The position numbers were made by a program, and so were the translations under genes. Positions 1 to 8,322 of a stretch of 34,053 nt of DNA are shown here, in pieces. Every line of letters starts with the position of its first letter. The first letter of the stretch is position 1. Under the pieces are notes generated by a model. That model worked only from the letters and a program-made list of their open reading frames with translations. It did not search any database and was not told where the DNA came from. This DNA comes from Methylotenera sp. (GTDB taxonomy: Bacteria; Pseudomonadota; Gammaproteobacteria; Burkholderiales; Methylophilaceae): NCBI GenBank assembly GCA_005797835.1, contig SYKG01000048.1:1-34053 (forward strand), written 5' to 3'.

Positions 1-2
1 AA

Positions 3-254
3 GAAGTGGTATTAAAATATTTACAAAAACACGGACAAAAGATCGATTACGAGATCGTCAAAGACACAGGTATTAATTTAAAGGAATTAAGAAAAACGAT
101 TTTAGAATTACAGAGCAAGAATCTCATTCAGACATGTACGATCATTCAACATGGTGCAAAGGGTAAACTTATTGAGGGTATTCAGTGCCGTATTGCAGGC
201 TATACACCACCAGCAGCCCCAGGCAGAAAAGCACCTGCAGCTCCCCCAGTATAA
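3..254 (+). CDS. Winged-helix protein, 5'-truncated by the window edge
   Basis: The frame is open to the first bases of the window. The GTG at position 6 is probably an internal Val codon, not a start, so only the C-terminal ~84 residues are visible. The visible part reads like a winged helix-turn-helix: an amphipathic helix (EIVKDTGINLKELRKTILEL) followed by a short beta-wing region, suggesting DNA binding. The tail is rich in Pro, Ala and basic residues (TPPAAPGRKAPAAPPV), typical of a disordered end. It stops 6 bp before the peroxiredoxin frame, so the two may be co-transcribed. I do not recognise a specific family, and the target is unknown. Confidence 0.55.
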   Translation, partial: EVVLKYLQKHGQKIDYEIVKDTGINLKELRKTILELQSKNLIQTCTIIQHGAKGKLIEGIQCRIAGYTPPAAPGRKAPAAPPV

Positions 255-260
255 TTTATT

Positions 261-794
261 TTGATATTTAAAATATTTATTCTAATTAGTTTAGTTTTAA
301 TATTTTATTTATTTAGAGGAAACGCGAAAGCTTTACCCACTTTAAAATTTGATGATGATGCACCCAATTTTACTTTGTTAGATAGCCAAGGTAGCGAAGT
401 AAGTTTAAGAGACTTCAAAGGCAAATGGGTTGTTTTATATTTTTATCCTAAAGATGATACGCCTGGATGTACCAAGGAGGCTTGTCACTTTAGAGATGAT
501 TTTAAAACATTAGAGAGCTTGGGTGCAAAAGTCATTGGTGTGAGTATTGATAATAGTTTTTCTCATAAGAAATTTGCTGAAAAATATAATTTACCTTTCC
601 CTCTTTTATCTGATACTTCCGGGGAGGTTGCAAAACGCTATGGTGCTTTAAACAACTTGATACTCATAAAGCTTGCCAAAAGGAATACTTATTTAATTAA
701 CGCGCAAGGTAAGATCGCAAAAATTTATCAAGATGTAGACACGTCAAAACATAGCCAAGAAATTATTGAAGATCTGAAAAAATTTAAAGAATAA
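261..794 (+). CDS. PrxQ/BCP-type peroxiredoxin with N-terminal membrane or export segment
   Basis: Thiol peroxidase of the AhpC/TSA superfamily, PrxQ (BCP) branch, which reduces H2O2 and organic hydroperoxides. The peroxidatic Cys is C70 in the TPGC motif. A resolving Cys, C75, lies five residues later (CTKEAC), the classic atypical 2-Cys PrxQ arrangement. Residues 1-19 form a hydrophobic segment (FILISLVLIFYLF) that most PrxQ proteins lack, so the enzyme is probably anchored in the membrane facing the periplasm, or exported. The start is uncertain: TTG at 261 is the best in-frame choice but lacks a clear Shine-Dalgarno site. A second peroxiredoxin without the segment or C75 lies at 30601-31068. 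Confidence 0.85.
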   Translation: MIFKIFILISLVLIFYLFRGNAKALPTLKFDDDAPNFTLLDSQGSEVSLRDFKGKWVVLYFYPKDDTPGCTKEACHFRDDFKTLESLGAKVIGVSIDNSFSHKKFAEKYNLPFPLLSDTSGEVAKRYGALNNLILIKLAKRNTYLINAQGKIAKIYQDVDTSKHSQEIIEDLKKFKE

Positions 795-796
795 GT

Positions 797-1081
797 TTAA
801 GTTAATAGTAAGTGATCAATTTGTTCGGCTAATTCAAAGTCTTTATCAGTAATACCTGACGCATCATGGGTATGCGTCTTTATGGTTAACGCGCTATAAC
901 TCAATATTAGGTCTGGATGATGATTTAAATGGTTTGCAATTTTTGCGATTTCATTCGCTAAACGAATAGACTCATCAAAATTAGAGGTAGAAATTTTTTT
1001 TTCAATAGAGGGGAAAATATAAGACCAAGTCGTGCATCTTATCTTTAATTTTTCTTCTATTTCTTTTTTATTGTAAGCCAT
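797..1081 (-). CDS. Pterin-4a-carbinolamine dehydratase family protein
   Basis: PCD/DCoH-like fold of 94 residues, the usual family length. It carries the signature NHHP (residues 53-56) followed by THD near residue 71 and GIT..DF.LA, which match the active-site His and Asp region. The family dehydrates 4a-hydroxytetrahydropterins. In bacteria without phenylalanine hydroxylase it has also been linked to pterin or molybdopterin metabolism, which may matter here because moaA, mobA and moeA are in the same window. The gene sits 3 bp downstream of the DUF2237 gene on the same strand, so the two form a small operon. It converges on the peroxiredoxin gene with only 2 bp between stops. The physiological substrate is not established by the sequence. 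Confidence 0.85.
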   Translation of the reverse strand: MAYNKKEIEEKLKIRCTTWSYIFPSIEKKISTSNFDESIRLANEIAKIANHLNHHPDLILSYSALTIKTHTHDASGITDKDFELAEQIDHLLLT

Positions 1082-1084
1082 GGT

Positions 1085-1447
1085 TTATCCTAGTTGATGG
1101 TATTTAAGTTCTGCAAGATTAATAACCTCTAATGCTTTCTCATGAGTTGCTTCTAAAATCACTGGGGGTGCAATTCCATCCTCAACCGCTTCAAGCCATC
1201 GACTCGCACATAAACACCAACGATCACCAGCTTTTAATCCTTTAAATTCTAGTTCAGGTCTCGGGGTCAATAAGTCGTTGCCTTGCATTTTGGAAAATTG
1301 AAGAAACTCTTGAGTAACTTCTGCGCATACTGTGTGTTGCCCGACATCTTGAGGCCCTGTTTCACAACATCCACTTCTTGTAAATCCTGTAATAGGGTTT
1401 AGGTTACAGATCTCTAGCTTTGTTCCAAGAACATTCTTAATTGTCAT
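1085..1447 (-). CDS. DUF2237 family protein
   Basis: Small soluble protein of 120 residues matching the conserved DUF2237 family, with the typical stretches TGFTRSGCCETGPQDVGQHT near the N-terminus and GDRWCLCASRWLEA in the middle. The conserved Cys residues (the adjacent CC pair and the CLC motif) suggest metal binding or redox chemistry, but no function is established. ATG start at 1447. It is divergent from the serine protease gene, whose preferred start at 1498 leaves only 50 bp for promoters in both directions. It is probably co-transcribed with the downstream carbinolamine dehydratase. Confidence 0.85.
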   Translation of the reverse strand: MTIKNVLGTKLEICNLNPITGFTRSGCCETGPQDVGQHTVCAEVTQEFLQFSKMQGNDLLTPRPELEFKGLKAGDRWCLCASRWLEAVEDGIAPPVILEATHEKALEVINLAELKYHQLG

Positions 1448-1473
1448 TTTTTATGGTCCACCATGAACGATAT

Positions 1474-1482
1474 TGCTATGAT
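1474..1482 (+). promoter_or_regulatory. Possible extended -10 promoter for the secreted protease
   Basis: TGCTATGAT, an extended -10 (TGn plus TATGAT), lies 15 bp upstream of the preferred ATG at 1498. No good -35 is visible at the usual distance. A start of transcription near 1489 would give a leader of about 9 nt. Seen by eye only. Confidence 0.3.
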
Positions 1483-1497
1483 AAAGTCGAATTGACC

Positions 1498-2502
1498 ATG
1501 AAAAAAACTATTAGTTTATTTTTGTTGCTCATCGGAAGCCAAGCCAGCGCGATTCCATCCTTTGAAACATTATTAGAAATCAATAACTCTATTGTTGCTA
1601 TTAATGTTGATTACCCAGATGGTTCCTCAGGAACAGGGTCAGGCGTTGTTATAAGTAAGGAGTTCGTTGCGACTGATTGTCATATTATTGCAAATACATT
1701 AGGTGCAAATATCTCTAAATTTGATAATACCTACAAACCTATAGCTTTTAAAGCCGATTGGAAACATGATCTGTGCTTGTTAAAATTCGAAGAACTACCC
1801 TTCAAACCTTTCATTTTAAGAGATAGTAAGTCGTTACAATATGAGGAGGATATTTTTAATGTTAGCTTTCCTAATGGAAGTAGTGTTCCTCAGCCATCCT
1901 ATGGTTCAGTGAAGGCGTTGCATCGTTTAGATGATGGCGTCATCATCAGATCAGATGCAGCATTTGCTCTCGGCTCAAGTGGGGGTGGATTATTCGATGA
2001 AAAAAATAATTTAGTGGGTATTACGACATTTAAAAGCCCTGGACCCCAAGGTTTTTTCTATAGCTTGCCTGTTGAATGGATAAAACTTTTAATGAAAGAG
2101 CCCGATACAGCCTCTCTTAAAACTATGGAGATCCCATTTTGGGCATTGCCTTTTGAACAAAAACCAAATTTTATGAAAGTAGTTATTCCATACCAGAACA
2201 AAGAATGGGATCAGCTTAAATCCATTACTGATTTATGGATTAAGGAGGAGCCAAATTCTCCTGATGCTTGGTATTTTTTAGGACTGGCTAGTCAAGGGAA
2301 AAAAGATTTTAAATTAGCTAAAGAAGCATTCTTGATGGCAGAAAAAATAAATCCTAGGCATCTTGACGCCATGATGGGGCTTGCTAGTATTGCAGAATCT
2401 GAAAAGGATTTAGTGGCGTTACAAAATATTCAAAAAAAGGTCAATCATTTAAATAGTAGTCTTGCAGAAACTATTTTAAATAAATTAGATAAAATAAAGT
2501 AA
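1498..2502 (+). CDS. Secreted trypsin-like serine protease with C-terminal TPR repeats
   Basis: A 334-residue protein with signal peptide MKKTISLFLLLIGSQASA, followed by a chymotrypsin/HtrA-type protease domain (about residues 22-205). The triad is visible: H62 in TDCH, D91 in KHDLCLL, and S161 in GSSGG. No PDZ domain follows. Residues ~225-325 instead carry TPR-like helices (DAWYFLGLASQGKKDFKLA and the following repeat), a less common pairing that suggests protein-substrate or partner docking. The ATG at 1498 was chosen over the in-frame start at 1441 because it begins the signal peptide and avoids overlap with the divergent DUF2237 gene. Likely periplasmic; substrate unknown. Confidence 0.8.
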   Translation: MKKTISLFLLLIGSQASAIPSFETLLEINNSIVAINVDYPDGSSGTGSGVVISKEFVATDCHIIANTLGANISKFDNTYKPIAFKADWKHDLCLLKFEELPFKPFILRDSKSLQYEEDIFNVSFPNGSSVPQPSYGSVKALHRLDDGVIIRSDAAFALGSSGGGLFDEKNNLVGITTFKSPGPQGFFYSLPVEWIKLLMKEPDTASLKTMEIPFWALPFEQKPNFMKVVIPYQNKEWDQLKSITDLWIKEEPNSPDAWYFLGLASQGKKDFKLAKEAFLMAEKINPRHLDAMMGLASIAESEKDLVALQNIQKKVNHLNSSLAETILNKLDKIK

Positions 2503-2540
2503 GATTCAATTTTTATTAACCCTCACAAAACTATTCCAAT

Positions 2541-3596
2541 ATGCTTAATCAAGCTTTATTGCTCGCAGAAAAAGGCCTTATGCCAGATAAACTTATTCGT
2601 TTTGGTATTAGACAACTTTTAAAAAAACGACTTAGTGAGATTGGTTATCAAGATGCTGAAAAATCTCAAGCACTCAAAAAAACTTTTTTGAAAAGTATGG
2701 ATCAGGCACCTATTGCATTGGTACCTCATCTTGCAAATAAGCAGCATTATGAAGTACCTTCCACTTTTTTCGATTTTTGTTTAGGTAAATATAAAAAATA
2801 TAGCAGTTGTTATTGGGATCAAAATACAGAAAAGTTAGATGATGCAGAATTAAATGCACTCAAGATTAGTGCATCTCATGCAGATTTAAAAAATGGACAA
2901 ACTATTCTTGAGTTAGGTTGTGGCTGGGGTTCGTTAACACTTTTTATGGGTAAACAATACCCTAAGAGTAAAATATTTGCAGTATCTAATTCAACCTCCC
3001 AAAGACTCTACATTGAGAGTGAAGTAAAAAAAAGAAAACTTAAAAATATTCATGTGATTACATGTGACATGAACCGATTCCAGCCTAAAAATTTTAAGAT
3101 CCCCAAGAACTTTGATCGTATTGTCTCAATTGAAATGTTTGAGCATATGAGAAATCATAGAAAGCTTTATAAGATGCTTCATGACTGGTTAAAGCCTGGC
3201 GGAAAATTCTTTATGCATATTTTTGTGCATCAACATACACCCTATTCATTTGACGTGAAAGATAAAAATGACTGGATGAGTGAATTTTTCTTTTCGGGCG
3301 GTATGATGCCGAGCGATGACTTGCCTCTGCATTTTCAAGACTATTTAAAATTAAATCAAAAATGGTGTTGGGATGGAAGACACTATGAAAAAACAGCGAA
3401 TGCTTGGTTAGACAATATGGATCAAAAAAAATATCACATTTACCCTATTCTTAAAAATACTTATGGCAAGCAAAATGCAACGCGATGGTTTAATCGCTGG
3501 CGTATTTTTTATATGGCCTGTGCAGAATTATTTGGATATCGAAATGGTCAAGAATGGTGGGTAAGTCATTATCAATTCGAGAGGCCAAAAAAATAA
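2541..3596 (+). CDS. CFA-family SAM-dependent methyltransferase (coclaurine N-methyltransferase-like branch)
   Basis: Class I SAM methyltransferase of the cyclopropane-fatty-acid-synthase family, 351 residues. SAM motif I is ILELGCGWGS; the downstream EMFEH motif and FMHIF region match the family's active-site strand, with Glu and His both kept. The N-terminal domain is short, and the C-terminus (RNGQEWWVSHYQFERP) resembles the coclaurine N-methyltransferase-like branch more than E. coli Cfa. It is the first gene of a tight plus-strand operon: its TAA at 3594-3596 directly abuts the ATG of the DUF2878 gene. A second, different CFA-family enzyme ends the operon at 8323-9525. A lipid substrate is inferred from context; the residues do not fix it. 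Confidence 0.75.
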   Translation: MLNQALLLAEKGLMPDKLIRFGIRQLLKKRLSEIGYQDAEKSQALKKTFLKSMDQAPIALVPHLANKQHYEVPSTFFDFCLGKYKKYSSCYWDQNTEKLDDAELNALKISASHADLKNGQTILELGCGWGSLTLFMGKQYPKSKIFAVSNSTSQRLYIESEVKKRKLKNIHVITCDMNRFQPKNFKIPKNFDRIVSIEMFEHMRNHRKLYKMLHDWLKPGGKFFMHIFVHQHTPYSFDVKDKNDWMSEFFFSGGMMPSDDLPLHFQDYLKLNQKWCWDGRHYEKTANAWLDNMDQKKYHIYPILKNTYGKQNATRWFNRWRIFYMACAELFGYRNGQEWWVSHYQFERPKK

Positions 3597-4103
3597 ATGA
3601 AACTGATAAATTTTGTGCTTTTTCAAGTGGGTTGGTTTATTTTGATATGGGGAGCTGCTCATCAAAAATTACTTTTATCCATGATTGTTACAGGCTTGAT
3701 TCTATTGATTCACATCATGCAAGCACCCCGTAAAAAAGAAGCAACTATATTACTTGTTATTATCATGCTCTTAGGTTCTATCTTTGACCAGTTTTTATTA
3801 CTTACAAATTTAGTGATATATAAGAGTCAATTCATTGAATATTTTGTACCTATTTGGATCATCGCTTTATGGGGATTATTTGCGACGACGCTAAATATTT
3901 CCTTAAGTTGGCTTAAATCTAATAATGTTTTAGCTGTTTTATTCGGACTGATCGGAGGCCCTGTCGCTTATTTTGCAGCAGAAAGATTAGATGCTGTTCA
4001 ACTCACTAATCATTTTTCGATATATGCACTGTCCCTTGGCTGGGCATTTTTAACCCCGTCCTGTTTATACATTGCTGAAAAATGGAATGGATTTCGCATA
4101 TGA
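3597..4103 (+). CDS. DUF2878 integral membrane protein
   Basis: 168 residues, almost entirely hydrophobic, with about five to six membrane segments, starting MKLINFVLFQVGWFILIWGA and matching the DUF2878 family. Family members are often found beside CFA-type methyltransferases and DUF1295 or DUF3833 genes in proteobacteria (from memory of genome contexts). No catalytic motif is evident. It starts immediately after the stop of the methyltransferase, and its own TGA overlaps the ATG of the next gene, indicating translational coupling in the lipid-modification operon. Confidence 0.75.
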   Translation: MKLINFVLFQVGWFILIWGAAHQKLLLSMIVTGLILLIHIMQAPRKKEATILLVIIMLLGSIFDQFLLLTNLVIYKSQFIEYFVPIWIIALWGLFATTLNISLSWLKSNNVLAVLFGLIGGPVAYFAAERLDAVQLTNHFSIYALSLGWAFLTPSCLYIAEKWNGFRI

Positions 4104-4858
4104 TATTTTTAAATGCATTATTTATTAATTTGGTATTTGCTTTCTTGGGTTGGCTTATTAGCCTTAAAAAAAATAATGTCACACATGTTGATATTATGTG
4201 GAGCTTATTTTTTGTGCTAAATTCGCTTTACTTCTATACTGTATTTACGCCCTCTTTAAGGACTGTTTTAGTTCTTTTATTAGTTTTGCTATGGAGTGGA
4301 CGTCTCGCGGTTTACCTTACTATGAGAAATTGGGGGAGATCAGAAGATGCACGCTACTTAAAAATTAGACAAAATAACGAACCCCATTTTAGGTATAAAA
4401 GTGCTTATATTATTTTTGGCTTTCAATCTATTCTTGCATGGTTAGTAGGCTCCATTTTTTTTATAGCTATGGAAAATAATCATTCTTTAACTGGGTTAGA
4501 TATAGTAGGTTTTTTAATTGCATTATTTGGTATCATCTATGAGTCTATTGCTGACTATCAATTGATGCAATTTAAGAATGATTTAAAAAATCGAGGCAAG
4601 CTTTTACAATCTGGGTTGTGGAAATTCAGTCGGCATCCGAATTATTTTGGCGAGCTTTTAGTCTGGTGGGGCTTTTTTATCACAACGATTGTTACAGGGA
4701 TTCATTTTAATTTGATAGCACCACTCCTTATGACTTTTTTAATTTTAAGATTTTCAGGCGTCACTCTTCTTGAAGCTAATCTTACAAAAAAATTTGATGA
4801 GTATGGTCGCTATAAGAAAAAAGTAAATACCTTAATTCCAGGATTTTGGAAGATATAA
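4100..4858 (+). CDS. DUF1295 family membrane protein (steroid 5-alpha-reductase-like)
   Basis: About 252 residues with several membrane helices and the C-terminal signature SGLWKFSRHPNYFGELLVWW, shared by DUF1295, steroid 5-alpha reductases and isoprenylcysteine methyltransferases. Such proteins act on membrane-embedded lipids, often as reductases using NADPH. The ATG at 4100 was preferred because it forms an ATGA overlap with the DUF2878 stop; an alternative in-frame ATG lies at 4082. The next gene starts after 1 bp. In this operon it could reduce or isomerise a modified acyl chain, but that is inference. Confidence 0.8.
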   Translation: MIFLNALFINLVFAFLGWLISLKKNNVTHVDIMWSLFFVLNSLYFYTVFTPSLRTVLVLLLVLLWSGRLAVYLTMRNWGRSEDARYLKIRQNNEPHFRYKSAYIIFGFQSILAWLVGSIFFIAMENNHSLTGLDIVGFLIALFGIIYESIADYQLMQFKNDLKNRGKLLQSGLWKFSRHPNYFGELLVWWGFFITTIVTGIHFNLIAPLLMTFLILRFSGVTLLEANLTKKFDEYGRYKKKVNTLIPGFWKI

Positions 4859-4859
4859 T

Positions 4860-5381
4860 ATGCGGTATAAATATTTTTTATTGACGGCATTTTTTTTATT
4901 ATTGAATGGATGTATGACTCAAGCCCCTATCAAAACGGTTTCTGAAGTGAATCTAAAGCAATTTATGGGTTCATGGTATGTTATTGCCCATATTCCAACC
5001 TTCATTGAAAAAAATGCTTTTAATGCAGTCGAGTCTTATGAATTAAATGAAGATGGCACGATTGCTACCACATTCACTTTTAACGAAGGATCTTTGTCTG
5101 GCCCTGCTAAAACTTATCATCCAAAAGGTTTCGTAGTGAAAAACTCCGGAAATGCTTTATGGGGTATGCAATTTATATGGCCCATTAAAGCTCAGTATAA
5201 AATTGTCTATCTAGATGAAAATTATCAAAATACAATTATTGCAAGGGATGATCGCGACTATGTCTGGATCATGTCACGTGAGAAAAAGATAAGTCAAGAC
5301 ACATTAAATATTTTAACAAAAAAAATTGAAGATGATGGTTACGATATGAAAAAAATGCGTTGGGTTGAACACTCAAATTAG
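4860..5381 (+). CDS. Lipocalin-family outer-membrane lipoprotein (Blc-like)
   Basis: 173 residues with a lipoprotein signal peptide ending in the lipobox LLNGC (Cys18), predicting lipidation in the periplasm. The mature part has the lipocalin motif GSWYVIAHIP (G37, W39), then strands typical of bacterial lipocalins and the late motif DYVWIMSREK. Bacterial Blc binds fatty acids and lysophospholipids. Located inside the lipid-modification operon (1 bp after DUF1295, 2 bp before the desaturase), it may carry or scavenge modified or oxidised acyl chains. The residue after Cys is Met, not Asp, which favours outer-membrane sorting by the Lol +2 rule. Confidence 0.85.
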   Translation: MRYKYFLLTAFFLLLNGCMTQAPIKTVSEVNLKQFMGSWYVIAHIPTFIEKNAFNAVESYELNEDGTIATTFTFNEGSLSGPAKTYHPKGFVVKNSGNALWGMQFIWPIKAQYKIVYLDENYQNTIIARDDRDYVWIMSREKKISQDTLNILTKKIEDDGYDMKKMRWVEHSN

Positions 5382-5383
5382 CA

Positions 5384-6325
5384 ATGAATAAAATTTTTAA
5401 AAAAATATTTTTTTGGTTTGATAATTCTTTTCTTGAAGAAAAGTACGCATTGGTCTTATCAGCTAAGGAAATTGATTGGATGCGTGTTATTCCTTTCGTG
5501 CTTCTTCACCTATCCTGTTTTTTTATTTTTGTCGTTGGTTTTAGTTTGACAGCTTTAGTAGTATGTATCTTACTCTTTGTGATTCGTATGTTCGCGATTA
5601 CAGGCTTCTACCATCGCTATTTTTCTCATAAAACTTTCAGTACTTCTCGATTTGTTCAGCTCCTATTCGCTATAATTGGCGCTACTGCAGTACAAAGAGG
5701 GCCTCTTTGGTGGGCAGCGCATCATCGCGGTCACCATGTTCACTCAGATACACCAGAAGACAAACACTCTCCCAAAGAGCATGGTTTTTTTTGGAGTCAT
5801 ATGGGATGGTTTTTGACTAAGTCAAATTTTGTAACTAATACAAAATTTATCCGCGAATTAATAAAATTTCCAGAGCTACGAATCATTGATCGGTTTGATC
5901 TTCTAATGCCATTAGCATTATCTGTTAGCTTGTTTTTAATTGGGTATTATCTGGATCAATATGAGCCACAATTTCATACTAATGGATTTCAATTATTTAT
6001 TTGGGGATTTTCAATTTCTACAGTGATACTTTATCACGCTACTTTTTTAGTGAATTCAGTTGCTCATCAATGGGGTAAAAGGAGATATGACACTAAAGAT
6101 ACGAGTCGTAATAATTTTATTATTGCAATTTTGACTTTTGGCGAAGGCTGGCATAACAACCATCACCATTATCCAGGCTCTGCAAGGCAAGGATTTTATT
6201 GGTGGGAAATAGATGTAACTTACTATATTTTAAAATTTTTAGCCTTGATTGGTGTCATATGGGGTGTAAGAACAGTTTCTGAAAATATCCGAGAATCCAA
6301 AAAAATAGAATATCTTCATCGTTAG
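5384..6325 (+). CDS. Membrane fatty acid desaturase (delta-9 acyl desaturase family)
   Basis: 313-residue integral membrane di-iron desaturase. All three histidine boxes are present: HRYFSH (H77-H82), HRGHH (H114-H118) and HNNHH (H257-H261), with hydrophobic segments at about 35-72 and two later pairs. This matches the acyl-CoA/acyl-lipid delta-9 desaturase family (DesC/OLE1-like), which introduces a cis double bond using O2 and an electron donor. In the operon it could supply the unsaturated acyl chain that the CFA-type methyltransferases then methylate. Whether it acts on acyl-CoA, acyl-ACP or phospholipid cannot be told from sequence. Confidence 0.88.
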   Translation: MNKIFKKIFFWFDNSFLEEKYALVLSAKEIDWMRVIPFVLLHLSCFFIFVVGFSLTALVVCILLFVIRMFAITGFYHRYFSHKTFSTSRFVQLLFAIIGATAVQRGPLWWAAHHRGHHVHSDTPEDKHSPKEHGFFWSHMGWFLTKSNFVTNTKFIRELIKFPELRIIDRFDLLMPLALSVSLFLIGYYLDQYEPQFHTNGFQLFIWGFSISTVILYHATFLVNSVAHQWGKRRYDTKDTSRNNFIIAILTFGEGWHNNHHHYPGSARQGFYWWEIDVTYYILKFLALIGVIWGVRTVSENIRESKKIEYLHR

Positions 6326-6327
6326 AC

Positions 6328-7575
6328 ATGAGGATAGCAATCATAGGCTCAGGTATTTCTGGTAATACGCTTGCATACTACTTAAATCCAAAGCACCAAA
6401 TTACGCTTTTTGAATCTGATCTTAGAGTTGGTGGCCATTCTCACACTCATGATATCAATTTATTCCACCAAAAATTTCATGTAGATACGGGGTTTATTGT
6501 TTTTAATAAAAAAACATATCCTCACTTTTTGAAACTTTTACATGAACTTGATGTGCCATATGAAAATAGTGTGATGAGTTTTAGCGTAAAAGATCGTCTA
6601 AAAGATTTTGAGTATAACGGTACTAATTTAAATACACTTTTTGCGCAAAGAACAAATCTCATACGCCCTATCTTTTATAAAATGATCAAAGAAATTCTTC
6701 GATTTAATAAAAGCTCGACCCTACTTTTAAATAGCGATAAAGAAATAAGTTTAGGAGAATTTCTCGATCGAGAGTCTTATTCAGATTTTTTTAAAAAGTA
6801 TTATATATTGCCTATGGGATCTGCCATATGGTCATCTGATGTTAAGACTATGATGGAGTTTCCTGCGAAATTTTTTATACGTTTTTTTGATAACCATGGG
6901 ATGTTAAATATTAATGAAAGACCACAATGGCTTACGATTAGAGGTGGCTCAATCAATTATGTCAAAAAGCTAATTGCATCTTTTGAGAAAAATATTAGGC
7001 TCAATGAGTATATAAAATTTGTTGATAGGAAAAGTGATCATGTGGCTGTTCAACTTCAAGATCGGATTGAGAAATTTGATTGGATTTTTTTTGCATGCCA
7101 TAGTGACGAAGCGCTTAAATTAATTAAAAGTCCTACGCAAGATGAAAAGAATATTTTAAGAGCAATACCCTATACACATAATGAAGTAATCTTACATTAT
7201 GATGAGAGTGTCATGCCAAGGAGAAAGCTTGCTTGGGCGGCTTGGAATTATCATATCAATAAAGATATTTCTTCACCCGTATCTCTTACCTATAATATGA
7301 ATATATTACAAAATTTAAAAACAAATGTACCTATTCTGGTGACATTAAATCCACAAGAAAAAATTAATAATAAGAAAATAATTAAAAAACTTTCCTATGC
7401 ACATCCACAATATAGTTTACAAAGTATAGAAGCCCAATCAAATCATTATCTTATCTCAGGAGTTAATCGTACTTCATTTGCAGGCGCTTATTGGGGGAAT
7501 GGATTTCATGAAGATGGCGTTAAAAGTGCATTGGATGCTATTCAACAGTTTAATATAGTACATGGATTTCACTGA
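6328..7575 (+). CDS. FAD-dependent amine-oxidase-like oxidoreductase
   Basis: 415 residues. The N-terminal dinucleotide-binding fold begins IAIIGSGISGNTLAYYL (GxGxxG), with the acidic residue ending beta-2 in LFESD and the following GGHSHTHD. The C-terminus has the second FAD contact region FAGAYWGNGFHEDG. This flavoprotein type is a regular neighbour of DUF1365 and CFA-like genes. In Rhodobacter sphaeroides a gene set of this kind belongs to the singlet-oxygen regulon and furan-fatty-acid pathway (from memory). It could therefore be a lipid desaturase/oxidase rather than an amine oxidase. Its TGA overlaps the ATG of DUF1365 (TGATG), indicating coupling. Confidence 0.8.
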   Translation: MRIAIIGSGISGNTLAYYLNPKHQITLFESDLRVGGHSHTHDINLFHQKFHVDTGFIVFNKKTYPHFLKLLHELDVPYENSVMSFSVKDRLKDFEYNGTNLNTLFAQRTNLIRPIFYKMIKEILRFNKSSTLLLNSDKEISLGEFLDRESYSDFFKKYYILPMGSAIWSSDVKTMMEFPAKFFIRFFDNHGMLNINERPQWLTIRGGSINYVKKLIASFEKNIRLNEYIKFVDRKSDHVAVQLQDRIEKFDWIFFACHSDEALKLIKSPTQDEKNILRAIPYTHNEVILHYDESVMPRRKLAWAAWNYHINKDISSPVSLTYNMNILQNLKTNVPILVTLNPQEKINNKKIIKKLSYAHPQYSLQSIEAQSNHYLISGVNRTSFAGAYWGNGFHEDGVKSALDAIQQFNIVHGFH

Positions 7576-8306
7576 TGCATGCCATTTACGAAGGTACCTT
7601 AAAGCATACAAGGATAAAACCTAAGAAACATGCATTTCAATATCGAGTGGGTATGCTATATCTTGATCTTGATAATTTAGCAAATGTATTTTCAAATAAA
7701 TTATTTTGGAGTTATAACCGTTTTAATCTAGGTTGTTTTTTGAGATCAGATTATTTTGGAAATCAAAAAAGTAGTTTAAAAAAATCGATACAAGATGAAG
7801 TCAAAAAAAAGCTTCATTTTAAGCATCATGGCAAAATATTTTTACTGACCAGCCCTCGCTACTATGGATATTGTTTTAATCCAGTGAGTTTTTATTATTG
7901 TTTTAATATAAAAAATAAGTTAGAAGTTATTGTGTCTCATATTACTAATACACCTTGGAATGAAAATCATGCTTATGTGCACGATTGCCGAGGGTTGAAT
8001 AAACCACTGAAATACTTTGAATTTCAAAAAGATTTTCATATATCACCTTTTATGCCTATGGATATTAAATATGAATGGATGTTTAATGAGCCAGATCAAG
8101 AGATAATGGTTTCCATGAATAATATACATAAAAAATTTTTTATTTTTAATGTGTCAATGAGACTCCATAAAAAACCTTTAAATACAAAATCACTTAATCG
8201 TTTACTTATTAAATTTCCCCCCGAAACTTTTAAAACAATTATAGCTATTTATTGGAATGCCTTATGTTTAAAATTTAAACGTATTCCTTTCTTTTCGCAC
8301 CCTTAA
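7575..8306 (+). CDS. DUF1365 family protein
   Basis: 243 residues matching DUF1365, with the family hallmarks HTRIKPKKHAFQYRVGMLYLDLD at the N-terminus, then YYGYCFNPVSFYYCF and ITNTPWNENHAYV in the middle. The conserved His, Asn and Tyr residues suggest an enzyme, but no reaction is established for most members. It is coupled to the FAD protein by a 1-bp overlap and lies 16 bp before the CFA-like methyltransferase. This three-gene order is the conserved core of the cluster in other proteobacteria. I can only infer a role in acyl-chain modification from context. Confidence 0.85.
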   Translation: MHAIYEGTLKHTRIKPKKHAFQYRVGMLYLDLDNLANVFSNKLFWSYNRFNLGCFLRSDYFGNQKSSLKKSIQDEVKKKLHFKHHGKIFLLTSPRYYGYCFNPVSFYYCFNIKNKLEVIVSHITNTPWNENHAYVHDCRGLNKPLKYFEFQKDFHISPFMPMDIKYEWMFNEPDQEIMVSMNNIHKKFFIFNVSMRLHKKPLNTKSLNRLLIKFPPETFKTIIAIYWNALCLKFKRIPFFSHP

Positions 8307-8322
8307 AGTTTCTTTAAATCTT

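Noticed and set aside
1441-1497. Longer start for the secreted protease
   Set aside because: It would put 19 non-signal residues before a clean signal peptide and overlap the divergent DUF2237 gene.
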